A stretch of DNA of 64,000 nt, from positions 1-64,000 of the forward strand of contig CAIRCU010000020.1 in the NCBI GenBank assembly GCA_903877165.1, in the 5' to 3' direction. The notes below the pieces were generated by a model. It was not told where the DNA came from. It ran no database searches and saw nothing but the letters and a program-made list of their open reading frames with translations. Shown here in pieces: positions 1 to 9,124 of the stretch. A program made the position numbers and the translations under genes. The stretch's first letter is position 1; each line of letters begins with the position of its first letter. The stretch comes from Methanobacteriota archaeon. GTDB taxonomy: Archaea; Thermoplasmatota; E2; DHVEG-1.

Positions 1-2087
1 GTGGTTGATGAGGCGGTGACGATGGACAAACCGCTGGTCTCAAGCGTCGTCTTCAGAGCGTCGATCTTCGAGCGTCCCTTGCCTCGTTCTTCTTTGAGGC
101 GTTGCGTGACGATGATACCATAGTCGATGCCTGTGCTTACTATGATCGCTGCGACGGTAATGTTGATGACAGACAGAGGGATGCCCAGCATCACCAGGGA
201 CCCAGGTTCCCAGGCGAGCACGAATATCACCGGGATGATAGAGAGTACGCCGGTCTTCACCGAACTGAACCCGATGATAAGGCAGGCGAGAATCAGCAAG
301 ATCTCGGTCAGCATCGAGGTCATCTGCGTTCCCATAATCTGCCTGTTGACGACCACGGTCACGGCATCCTGGCCAACCAGGGAAGAGACACGACCGTCGC
401 TTGGGAGGTCAGCTGCAGCCGCAAGCGCATTGATGCGGGTGACGGAGGCATCAAGCTGCTCGACGGAGAGCTGTGCGGGAAACGACACCATGACCAATGT
501 CTTTGAGCAGTCAGTATCCACCAGGCCGTTCTGCACGATCTTATCAAACAATATCGTGTTTATCCCCGCCAACGCCGTGATGTTCTTCAGAAGGGTGGTG
601 CGGTCCAACACATCGCTATATTTCTTCAGTTCGTCAGCGATGGAATACGCGGATCCACCCGCGCTTCGTATCTTGTTTTCTAAGGAATAAATAGCATCGA
701 TCGTCTCCGGGTTAGTGAGACCCTGGGCGTCGGTCTGCACGAGGAGTGCGTTGAAGTTCGCGCCTTTCCCGAACTTCTCCGAGTACTCGAGGAGCTTCTG
801 CACCTCAGGAATGCCCTTTGGAGCCATGTCGAGATAGTTGACGTCGGTCTTCACCTGAGGAAGAACCAGCAATGAAAGCACGACAAAGGCACAGCCAATG
901 ATAAACAAGCGTTTGCGTTGATCGACGACGAAATGAGCGAATCGAGTCCACCGCGGGCTCGTCTCATGATGTTCGTAGCGCATGATGAGGCAGAGGCAAG
1001 GGACAAGGATCGCTGCCGAGACGAAGATGAACATAGTGCCAAGCAGGCAGACGAACCCGAAAGCGACCATGGGCGGCATACTCGAAGTCATCAGGGACCC
1101 GAACCCAATCATCGTGGCAACACAGCAGAGCAGCACGGCCTTGCCCGTCATCTTCAACATGGATTCGACGCGATGCACGCGGTCGTCGTCAGTGCTGTCC
1201 TCAGCGAACCGACTGGAGAGGTACACTGAGTAATCGTCCCCAAGACCGATAAGCAAGGCGACCGCAGCGATCGTCAGGGTGGTCAACTCAGGGTGCACGA
1301 CTCCCAGGATCCCAAAGGTGAGGACGAGGGAGAATCCGAGCGGTAAGAACGAGATCACGAAGCTTTTCATGTCCCGATGGAAAAGGTAGATGTTAATTGA
1401 GACGAGCACGAGTGCGATGAGGAAGACGATAATAAGCGACTGGAACGTCTGCTCCCGCATCGCCTGATTCACCGCAAAACTCCCTGTCACCGTCATATCG
1501 GAGTAGTGTGCGGTTTTCGCAATCGCATCCTTCACGTTCTGCAGAATCTTCTCTTGGTCAGCGGTCTCTGAAAGCTGGAAGACGATGACGCCGTCCTTGT
1601 AGGTATCGAGGAAGAGCGTGCCTTTCATCGCCTGGACCCGCGCAAGATACGTCGTGATGAACCCTGGGTCGGTCGGGATCTCGTCAATGCCCTCGCCACC
1701 AAGCCCGCCAGGAAGAGCCGGCTTCGCATGCTCCGCCTTGATCAGGCTCGCGAGACTCGTCACCGAGATCACGCCGTCGAGGTCCCCGTGGTCCAATGAA
1801 TACGTATCGACTCTCGCCGCCACCCGATCCATCTCCTGAAGCACGAGGGGATCTCGGATGTCATCGGCTTCGACGTAGACAATAATACTCGATCCGATCC
1901 GGAACTCACGGTTGATTGCCGCCCACTGTTGCACCATGGGGTCGTTATTCGGCAGATAACTCACCAGATCAGACTGCATGTACAGATTCCGAATCTGCAG
2001 CCCGATCAGAATCGTGACTATCGTATACACGAGAAGGACGGTCTTCGGCCGACGGACAAGCACCGTCGCGATCCAATGGGCGATCAT
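1..2087 (-). CDS. MMPL/RND-family exporter (3' end outside window)
   Basis: Reverse-strand reading from ATG at 2087 gives MIAHWIATVLVRRPKTVLLVYTIVTILIGLQIRNLYMQSDLVSYLPNNDPMVQQW..., an RND/MMPL-like N-terminus. The ORF is open to the window edge, so it is absent from the ORF track. ATGA overlap with the HTH gene. Confidence 0.75.
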   Translation of the reverse strand, partial: MIAHWIATVLVRRPKTVLLVYTIVTILIGLQIRNLYMQSDLVSYLPNNDPMVQQWAAINREFRIGSSIIVYVEADDIRDPLVLQEMDRVAARVDTYSLDHGDLDGVISVTSLASLIKAEHAKPALPGGLGGEGIDEIPTDPGFITTYLARVQAMKGTLFLDTYKDGVIVFQLSETADQEKILQNVKDAIAKTAHYSDMTVTGSFAVNQAMREQTFQSLIIVFLIALVLVSINIYLFHRDMKSFVISFLPLGFSLVLTFGILGVVHPELTTLTIAAVALLIGLGDDYSVYLSSRFAEDSTDDDRVHRVESMLKMTGKAVLLCCVATMIGFGSLMTSSMPPMVAFGFVCLLGTMFIFVSAAILVPCLCLIMRYEHHETSPRWTRFAHFVVDQRKRLFIIGCAFVVLSLLVLPQVKTDVNYLDMAPKGIPEVQKLLEYSEKFGKGANFNALLVQTDAQGLTNPETIDAIYSLENKIRSAGGSAYSIADELKKYSDVLDRTTLLKNITALAGINTILFDKIVQNGLVDTDCSKTLVMVSFPAQLSVEQLDASVTRINALAAAADLPSDGRVSSLVGQDAVTVVVNRQIMGTQMTSMLTEILLILACLIIGFSSVKTGVLSIIPVIFVLAWEPGSLVMLGIPLSVINITVAAIIVSTGIDYGIIVTQRLKEERGKGRSKIDALKTTLETSGLSIVTASST

Positions 2088-2473
2088 GAGGCATCCTCCC
2101 GATGAATCCAGATGCGCACGCGATGCACACCAGAGTCCTGATCCGACGCGAACACGGTCAAGGCATTCAACCGACGCTCCAGGGTCTTCGCCCGCCGCCG
2201 CACGAGCACCAGCGGGGAGACGGCATAATACAGGTACGGGTTCTTCCCAATCGACTCGGTCTTCAATTTCTTCCGAGAGATGAGATGCCGGCTATGCATC
2301 TGGGCAAGCAGCTCTCGCACCGTGCTTGGATGCAGCCGCGTCCCGCGGATCACCTCGTCGCTGAGTACCCCGTCATGCCGCAAGAGAAAGAGATAGACGC
2401 GTGACTCAGCCTGCGAATCGAAGAGCTCATGAACTGCAGTCTCTAAGGAGCGATTCCCATGCCGAGGACTCAT
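2084..2473 (-). CDS. winged-helix transcriptional regulator
   Basis: Protein has an HTH-like segment (DEVIRGTRLHPSTVRELLAQMHSRHLISRKK). Start is coupled to the exporter gene by a 4-nt overlap. Confidence 0.6.
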   Translation of the reverse strand: MSPRHGNRSLETAVHELFDSQAESRVYLFLLRHDGVLSDEVIRGTRLHPSTVRELLAQMHSRHLISRKKLKTESIGKNPYLYYAVSPLVLVRRRAKTLERRLNALTVFASDQDSGVHRVRIWIHREDAS

Positions 2474-2536
2474 GCATCCACATCCTAATTATCAGTAATT
2501 TCAGATAAAAGTTGGTTTGTAAGTTTAAATACCTTT

Positions 2537-2548
2537 CGACAATTGTCG
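2537..2548. promoter_or_regulatory. 12-bp perfect palindrome CGACAATTGTCG next to TATA-like TTTAAATAC
   Basis: Read directly, in the intergenic region between the divergent HTH and DUF357 genes. Confidence 0.35.
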
Positions 2549-2653
2549 GCTCCCAGGCGACGAAACATTTCATCGGAAAACAGACGACAAAAAGTCTAGA
2601 GAAGCAACATTTAAGGCCCCAGACCGCCTCACCTTCGACAGCGTCTTGAGACC

Positions 2654-2890
2654 ATGAACCAGTCCACCCGCATCACCAAGGACATCACCATGTTTGAGGA
2701 GAACCGAAAAAAACTCCCCGCCTCACTCCCCGACTCAAGCGCAGCCGTCGCCAGGCTCGCTGAACAATACTATGAGGACACGAAGTACTACTACAGCAAA
2801 AAAGATTATTTCACCGCATTCGGCTGCATCAACTACGCACACGGGCTGCTCGACGCCATCCTCAAAACAACCCAGGAGGAATCTCCATGA
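2654..2890 (+). CDS. DUF357 family protein
   Basis: AEQYYEDTKYYYSKKDYFTAFGCINYAHGLLDAILK resembles the DUF357 signature. ATGA overlap with next gene. Confidence 0.7.
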   Translation: MNQSTRITKDITMFEENRKKLPASLPDSSAAVARLAEQYYEDTKYYYSKKDYFTAFGCINYAHGLLDAILKTTQEESP

Positions 2891-3438
2891 AAGTCAACAA
2901 GACTCTCGCACATTTCTATCACTACGCCTTCCCCATGCAGACCGCCCTCGTCACCTGTAACGACGACAAAGGCAAGACCAACATCATCACCCTCGCCTGG
3001 CACACCCCGATTTCCCGCACGCCGCCGCTCTATGGCATCTCCCTGTCACCAAAACGGTACTCGTATGACTGCATCCAAAAAACCAAAGAATTCGTCATCA
3101 ACTTCATCCCCTACGCGCTCGCACCGCAAGCCCACTACTGCGGCACCCATTCCGGGCGAAACAACGACAAAGCCAAGAACACACACCTTACGCTTACTCC
3201 AAGCACAAAACTTAAAACCCCGCTCATCGCCGAAGGCTATGCCCACCTAGAATGCACCCTTGTTAAAACAATCCCCATCGGCGACCACGACCTCATCATC
3301 GGCGAGGTCGTCGCAGCCACCGCAGATGACCATGCGTTCACCAACGATTTACTCAATATCGAACAGCAGCAGCCCCTCTACTACATCGGGGACAACAAGT
3401 ACACAACCCTGGATCCCGCAGCCAGACACGAGTTTTAA
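2887..3438 (+). CDS. flavin reductase / flavoredoxin family protein
   Basis: TNIITLAWHTPISRTPPLYGISLSPKRYSYDCIQKTKEFVINF is typical of the flavin reductase-like domain. Confidence 0.8.
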   Translation: MKVNKTLAHFYHYAFPMQTALVTCNDDKGKTNIITLAWHTPISRTPPLYGISLSPKRYSYDCIQKTKEFVINFIPYALAPQAHYCGTHSGRNNDKAKNTHLTLTPSTKLKTPLIAEGYAHLECTLVKTIPIGDHDLIIGEVVAATADDHAFTNDLLNIEQQQPLYYIGDNKYTTLDPAARHEF

Positions 3439-4214
3439 CCCAACCTGACTGACACCGCATCATCCTCAGCGGTCTGGAAACGAGACGCCGCGTTTCCCTT
3501 GTTGACCGCGATTTCAAGAAAGCCACTGCTGCTAATAGTCAGTAACGGCTCTCCCTCAAGAACATGCCCATAGGAGGGGACCAACGGCAAATCCTCCTCC
3601 TGCCGAGCGAAAGAGACATGCAGCCTACCACTAAGACTCGGAAGGAGCTGCGCCTTGATATTCGTGATGAGATTACCGAAATGATCAATGTACAGAACTG
3701 CCCCATTTATACGGCCATCCTGCCGCTCCGCGACAGGGAAGCGTACATCCACATATGACGTCGTGAGTTTTCCGAGCTTCTCGAACGGTACCCCTTTCGT
3801 GATGTAAGCAGCGACCGGGACGAAGAGATCACGTCCCTGAAAGGTCTGCCCGGAGTTTACCTGCTGAAGCCCAGGGGTCGTGATCTCATAGACGGTAAAA
3901 GGAGCCATCGCATGACAGACGGGGAGAAGGACGCCGTTGTCAGGACCGACAAACACGTAATTTTTCGTAACAATGAAAAGCGCCTTTCGCGTCGTGCCAA
4001 CCCCCGGGTCGACAACGGCAACATGCACGGTGCCTTTGGGGAACCACCCCGCGACCGTCCAGAGGAGAAATGCTGCTTGACGGACTTGATGTGCGGGAAT
4101 CTCATGGGTGATATCTATCAGCCTGGCATCGGTGAGACTGCAAGCGACCCCTTTCATCTGGGCGACATAGCTATCTTTCCTGCCAAAATCAGAGAGAAAC
4201 GTGATAATCTTCAT
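3435..4214 (-). CDS. SAM hydrolase / SAM hydroxide adenosyltransferase (DUF62)
   Basis: MKIITFLSDFGRKDSYVAQMKGV..., HVAVVDPGVGT, FVGPDNGVL motifs. Confidence 0.85.
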   Translation of the reverse strand: MKIITFLSDFGRKDSYVAQMKGVACSLTDARLIDITHEIPAHQVRQAAFLLWTVAGWFPKGTVHVAVVDPGVGTTRKALFIVTKNYVFVGPDNGVLLPVCHAMAPFTVYEITTPGLQQVNSGQTFQGRDLFVPVAAYITKGVPFEKLGKLTTSYVDVRFPVAERQDGRINGAVLYIDHFGNLITNIKAQLLPSLSGRLHVSFARQEEDLPLVPSYGHVLEGEPLLTISSSGFLEIAVNKGNAASRFQTAEDDAVSVRLG

Positions 4215-4317
4215 ATCAACCAGAGAAGAGAATCACGTTTGGCTTTAATAAGCTCAAGGAAAATAGACCATAACGCAAGATGCGAAGAAAGACAAAGCGA
4301 GGAGGGCGAAACTATAT

Positions 4318-4752
4318 ATGGGAGAACGAAGTAATAATACGAGGTGGAGTAAGAGTCCGGAAGGAAGCAGTATGCAGGAGAATAATATTATTGGCGACCC
4401 TCATGAACCCGGGTCGCATGCGTTGCGATGCCCGCAGTGCCATGGGGCTTTGACCGTTGTGCAAATAGAGCCAATCTACGAGGTCGATAATACGTTCAAC
4501 CCCTATAGGACGGTGGTCGAATGTGCCTCGTGTTCGTACCGGATGGTCACCGAATCCTACACGATTCTCGGGGGGATTAAGAACGTCGACGGGCAGTACG
4601 TGGAGATCGGTAGTTGGGGGCCGACTGGGAGTCGGATGCTCTCCAGGTTTAAATACACGGTGAACGAGGATCTGTTGAAAAACCTGAAGAAAACCCAGGA
4701 GCTTGTCGAGTTCCTGATTCTCAACGAGTCGGTCGTTCAGATTATCGGGTAG
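4318..4752 (+). CDS. zinc-ribbon-containing hypothetical protein (start possibly 4372)
   Basis: LRCPQCHG...VECASCSYR double CxxC pattern. Confidence 0.5.
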   Translation: MGERSNNTRWSKSPEGSSMQENNIIGDPHEPGSHALRCPQCHGALTVVQIEPIYEVDNTFNPYRTVVECASCSYRMVTESYTILGGIKNVDGQYVEIGSWGPTGSRMLSRFKYTVNEDLLKNLKKTQELVEFLILNESVVQIIG

Positions 4753-4854
4753 TCGGCTCACCAAGTCCCTCATGGGCATCTTCAGTATCAGAGCCTTCTT
4801 TTCTCTGAACACAAACATCATATACAAGGATAATTATTGATGCGCGATTGACCC

Positions 4855-6048
4855 ATGGTGAAGAAAGCGATTGTTCTCGCAGCAGGTGAAGGGAAGCGGC
4901 TGCGGCCGTTTACGGAGACGATGCCCAAAGTAATGCTTCCCGTCGCCAACAAACCGGTCCTCGAATACGTCTTCGATGCTGTCAAGGACGCAGGAATCAC
5001 CGACGTGATCTGCATCGTCGGCTACAAAAAAGAAGTCATCCAGGAGTACTTCAAGGATTATGACAAGGTCAACATCACCTACATCGTCCAAGACAAGCAA
5101 CTCGGGACCGGACACGCCCTCCTGCAGGCCAAACGAAAAGTCCATGAACCCTTCATCCTGCTCGCCGGCGACAACATCATCGACAGCCGCAGCATCAAGA
5201 AACTCATCGACAATCCCGCCGAGTACGCCATCCTCATCAAGAAACACCCCAATCCATCCAAGTACGGTGTCGTGTTCTTCAAAGACAACAAAATCTCCCA
5301 GATCGTCGAGAAACCCAAAGAAGACATCGGCGAGTACATCTCCACCGGGATTTACAAACTCCCTAAATCGATTTTCGCGGACCTCGAACGGTGCACCGCC
5401 CAAGGCATCTACGCCCTCTCCACCATCATCCAGAACCTCATCGACAACCAAAAGAAGATCAGTACGACCCTCGCAGACCTGTGGATGGACATCGTCTATC
5501 CCTGGGACCTCATCCATGTCAACGAAGTCATGAGCCACCATCTCAGCGCCTCGGTCAGTGGCACCGTCGAAAAGAACGTGACACTGAAAGGCCCGGTCTG
5601 CATCGGCAAAGACACCACGATATATGCAGGCTGCTACATTGTCGGACCGGTCATCATCGGCGACGACTGCGAAATCGGGCCGAACACCTGCATCTTCCCC
5701 TCAACGACCATCGGTGACAACGTCACCATCCATCCGTTCACCGAAGTCCGAAACAGCGTTATCATGGATGACGTCCACATCAGCTCCAACTCCCTCGTCT
5801 CTCATTCCGTCATCGGCAAAGGCTGCACCATCGGACAATCCTTCTCCGCTCTCGCACAGAAGACGACGATTGAAATCGAAGATGAATGCAAGAGGTTGAC
5901 GTCACCTATCGGGACGATGATCGGTGAAGACTGCGTCATAGACAGTCACGTCACCATCTCTCCCGGCGTTCTCATCGGCCGCAAGTGCACTATCGGCGCC
6001 ATGACTAAGATACAGAAACGCATCCCCAGCGAAACAAGCGTGATGTAA
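4855..6048 (+). CDS. bifunctional sugar-1-phosphate nucleotidylyltransferase/acetyltransferase (archaeal GlmU-like)
   Basis: AIVLAAGEGKRLRPFTETMPKVMLPVANKPVLEY nucleotidyltransferase N-terminus plus C-terminal left-handed beta-helix hexapeptides. Confidence 0.85.
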   Translation: MVKKAIVLAAGEGKRLRPFTETMPKVMLPVANKPVLEYVFDAVKDAGITDVICIVGYKKEVIQEYFKDYDKVNITYIVQDKQLGTGHALLQAKRKVHEPFILLAGDNIIDSRSIKKLIDNPAEYAILIKKHPNPSKYGVVFFKDNKISQIVEKPKEDIGEYISTGIYKLPKSIFADLERCTAQGIYALSTIIQNLIDNQKKISTTLADLWMDIVYPWDLIHVNEVMSHHLSASVSGTVEKNVTLKGPVCIGKDTTIYAGCYIVGPVIIGDDCEIGPNTCIFPSTTIGDNVTIHPFTEVRNSVIMDDVHISSNSLVSHSVIGKGCTIGQSFSALAQKTTIEIEDECKRLTSPIGTMIGEDCVIDSHVTISPGVLIGRKCTIGAMTKIQKRIPSETSVM

Positions 6049-7862
6049 TGTGTGGAATCATCGGATACACAGGTTTTCGTGAAGCTCGCGCCGTCCTCCT
6101 CGACGGCCTCAAACGCCTCGATTACCGCGGTTACGATTCTGCAGGAATCGCGGTCATCGGAACAACCTTGAGGGTGTACAAAGACGTCGGCGAAATCGCG
6201 AATATCGAAAAACAAATCCCGGCTCTGAAAGGCACCACTGGCATCGGTCATACCCGATGGGCGACCCACGGCGGCGTCACAAAAGAGAACGCCCATCCCC
6301 AACTCAGCTGCGACAAGAAAATCGCGATCGTCCACAACGGCATCATCGAAAACTACCAGAAACTAAAGGAAACCCTTATCAAGAAAGGCCATAAATTTGT
6401 CTCCCAGACGGATACCGAAGTCATCGCGCATCTCATCGACGAAGTGTACGACGGTAACATTGAAGAGGCGGTGTTCGCCGCGGTCGCCAAACTCAAAGGA
6501 TCATACGCTATCGTCGTCGTCTCCGAAAACGAACCAGAGAAAATCATCGGCGTGCGAAAAGAAAGCCCCTTGGTGATCGGCGTGGGTGATAATGAAAACT
6601 TCCTCGCCTCAGACATCCCAGCCTTCCTTAAATACACCAACCGAGTCATGTTCCTGGACGACGGGGAATTCTGCGTGATTACGAAGAACGCCATACGCAT
6701 CCTCAACGCCCAGAAGAAACCCGTCCACAAGAAAGAGGAGGTTATCAACTGGGACGTCAAGGACGCGGAGAAATCAGGGTTCCCGCATTTCATGCTCAAA
6801 GAAATCTACGACCAGCCGGAGACCATCCATCAAGTCCTCCGCGGAAGGCTCTCGGAAATCGAACAGACGATCACCTTCAGCGAGGACGTCGAAAAACTCC
6901 TTGCATCAAAATTCTCCGCTATCCATATCGTCGCCTGTGGCACCTCCTACTACGCAAGCCTCGTCGGCAAATATTTCATTGAACAACTAACGGACATCCC
7001 CGTTGAAGTCGCCCTGGCATCGGAATATCGGTATTATGGATCGAGGAATCCTTCTGTCCTTGTCATCGCGGTCACCCAATCCGGGGAAACCGCGGACACT
7101 ATCGCCGTGTTAAAAGACGCGAAAAATTCCGGGATGCGGACTCTCGTCATCACCAACGTCATCGGCAGTACAGCAACGAGGATCGCGGACAGCTACATCC
7201 TCACCCAATCCGGTCCTGAGATCGGGGTGGCTGCGACAAAAACCTTCACAGCACAAATCATCACGCTATTGCTCCTCAGTCTGAAGTCAGCAGTCCTGCA
7301 GGACACCCTGGGGTCTGCAGAGATGTACACCTACATCATCCACCTCAAGGAACTCCCCCGGTACGTCCGAGACGTACTCCAGCGCACTGATGAAATTAAA
7401 GCCATGGCTGAGCATTTGAAGGATGCGACCTCCGCGTTTTACATCGGTCGGGGTGTCGACTACCCGATCGCCTTGGAGGGCGCGCTGAAGTTGAAGGAAA
7501 TCTCATATATCCATGCAGAGGGATTCGCCGCGGGTGAGTTGAAACACGGACCATTCGCCCTGCTGACGAAAGACACCCCCGTCATCGCTGTTATCGCTCA
7601 GGAAGCGACCTACGATAAAATGATCGCGAACATCGGCGAGATCAAGGCGCGAGGTTCACCGGTGATCGCTGTCGCCGAGGACAAGGACACTGAAATCGAG
7701 AAGCACGCGGACTATGTTCTGCGGTTCCCGTGCGAAAGCAAGAGCCTTTCCTGCGTCGTCATCGCCGTCCTCCTTCAACTACTCGCGTATCATACCGCAA
7801 ATCTGCGGCACTGCTCTATAGACAAACCTCGTAATCTGGCGAAATCCGTGACCGTGGAATGA
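6048..7862 (+). CDS. glmS: glutamine-fructose-6-phosphate aminotransferase (isomerizing)
   Basis: MCGIIGYTGFREA glutaminase start; SIS domains; C-terminal KPRNLAKSVTVE. Confidence 0.95.
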   Translation: MCGIIGYTGFREARAVLLDGLKRLDYRGYDSAGIAVIGTTLRVYKDVGEIANIEKQIPALKGTTGIGHTRWATHGGVTKENAHPQLSCDKKIAIVHNGIIENYQKLKETLIKKGHKFVSQTDTEVIAHLIDEVYDGNIEEAVFAAVAKLKGSYAIVVVSENEPEKIIGVRKESPLVIGVGDNENFLASDIPAFLKYTNRVMFLDDGEFCVITKNAIRILNAQKKPVHKKEEVINWDVKDAEKSGFPHFMLKEIYDQPETIHQVLRGRLSEIEQTITFSEDVEKLLASKFSAIHIVACGTSYYASLVGKYFIEQLTDIPVEVALASEYRYYGSRNPSVLVIAVTQSGETADTIAVLKDAKNSGMRTLVITNVIGSTATRIADSYILTQSGPEIGVAATKTFTAQIITLLLLSLKSAVLQDTLGSAEMYTYIIHLKELPRYVRDVLQRTDEIKAMAEHLKDATSAFYIGRGVDYPIALEGALKLKEISYIHAEGFAAGELKHGPFALLTKDTPVIAVIAQEATYDKMIANIGEIKARGSPVIAVAEDKDTEIEKHADYVLRFPCESKSLSCVVIAVLLQLLAYHTANLRHCSIDKPRNLAKSVTVE

Positions 7863-7875
7863 GAGGGAACCAACG

Positions 7876-9081
7876 ATGAAATGCGTCATCCTAGCGGCAG
7901 GCGAAGGGAAGCGGATGCACCCGCTGACCTACACGCGACCCAAGGTCATGCTCCCTATCGCAGGAAAACCAATTCTGGAATGGAACCTGACGAACGCGGT
8001 GCGTGCAGGACTCAAAGACTTCCTGTTCATTATAAATTATAAGAGCGGGATGGTTCGAGATTACTTCCAGGATGGTAAACCCTGGAACGTAAAAATCTCT
8101 TATATCAACCAAGGGAAACCGTTGGGAACGGCACACGCGATAGGCATGGTCGAATCCTTCGCATACGATTTCGTGGTCCTATGCGGAGATACCATTTTTG
8201 GGACGACCGACATCAAGAACATCATGAAAAAAGACGCGCAGCTTGGGGTGACGACGACCGAGAATCCATCACAGTATGGCGTCGTCGACCTTGAAGGAGA
8301 CCTCCTCAAGGCTATCTATGAGAAAGAGCCGAACCCCGCATCCAACATCATCAACGCAGGCATGTACCACTTCGATGCGTCGATTTTCCCAGCGATTAAA
8401 AAAACCAAGATATCGCCCCGAGGGGAGTTCGAAATCACCGATTCCATCAACCTGCTGACACATAACGATCAACTACACGCCGTGCATCTCAAAGAATGGC
8501 GAGACGTGGTCTACCCCTGGCATCTGCTAGACGCCAATGAAGAACTTTTAAAGACCCAGAAATCTCGCTGCCATGGAACCATCGACAGCAAGGCGTCAGT
8601 GACAAACTCGGTCGTTATCGGCAAGGATTCCGTGATACTTCCAGGGACGTATATCGAAGGCCCCGTATACATAGGGAGAGACTGCAAAATCGGACCGAAC
8701 TGTTACATACGACCGTACACCAGTATAGGAGACCACTGTCATATCGGTAATGCCTGTGAGGTAAAAAACTCCATCGTGATGGATCACAGTAATGTCCCTC
8801 ATCAGAACTACGTTGGTGATTCCGTCATCGGATGTTATTGCAACCTCGGTGCCGGGACAAAGATAGCGAACCTCCGCTTCGACAAAAACGAAATCTCAGT
8901 TATTTTGAACGGGGCAAAAGTCGACACGAAACGACGGAAACTTGGAGCTATCATTGGGGACGACGTACAAACCGGGATTAACGCCACTATTAACACAGGG
9001 TCCATTATTGGAAATTCGGTTTTCATTGGCCCCGGTGCAATAGTCAACGGAGAAATAAAGCCTCAGGCGAGGATTTGGTAA
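7876..9081 (+). CDS. second bifunctional GlmU-like nucleotidylyltransferase/acetyltransferase
   Basis: MKCVILAAGEGKRMHPLTYTRPKVMLPIAGKPILEW; C-terminal hexapeptide repeats. Confidence 0.85.
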   Translation: MKCVILAAGEGKRMHPLTYTRPKVMLPIAGKPILEWNLTNAVRAGLKDFLFIINYKSGMVRDYFQDGKPWNVKISYINQGKPLGTAHAIGMVESFAYDFVVLCGDTIFGTTDIKNIMKKDAQLGVTTTENPSQYGVVDLEGDLLKAIYEKEPNPASNIINAGMYHFDASIFPAIKKTKISPRGEFEITDSINLLTHNDQLHAVHLKEWRDVVYPWHLLDANEELLKTQKSRCHGTIDSKASVTNSVVIGKDSVILPGTYIEGPVYIGRDCKIGPNCYIRPYTSIGDHCHIGNACEVKNSIVMDHSNVPHQNYVGDSVIGCYCNLGAGTKIANLRFDKNEISVILNGAKVDTKRRKLGAIIGDDVQTGINATINTGSIIGNSVFIGPGAIVNGEIKPQARIW

Positions 9082-9124
9082 AATCGTCTTCCTTTCCGTA
9101 ACCCTATAGGTATTTAAGAGAGGG

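Noticed and set aside
102-2283. Plus-strand ORFs 102-506, 127-690, 918-1229, 1618-1839, 1978-2283
   Set aside because: Antisense to a continuous minus-strand MMPL/RND frame; compositions are low-complexity or implausible.
4312-4827. 171-aa minus-strand ORF
   Set aside because: Antisense to the zinc-ribbon ORF, which has a clear double CxxC pattern.
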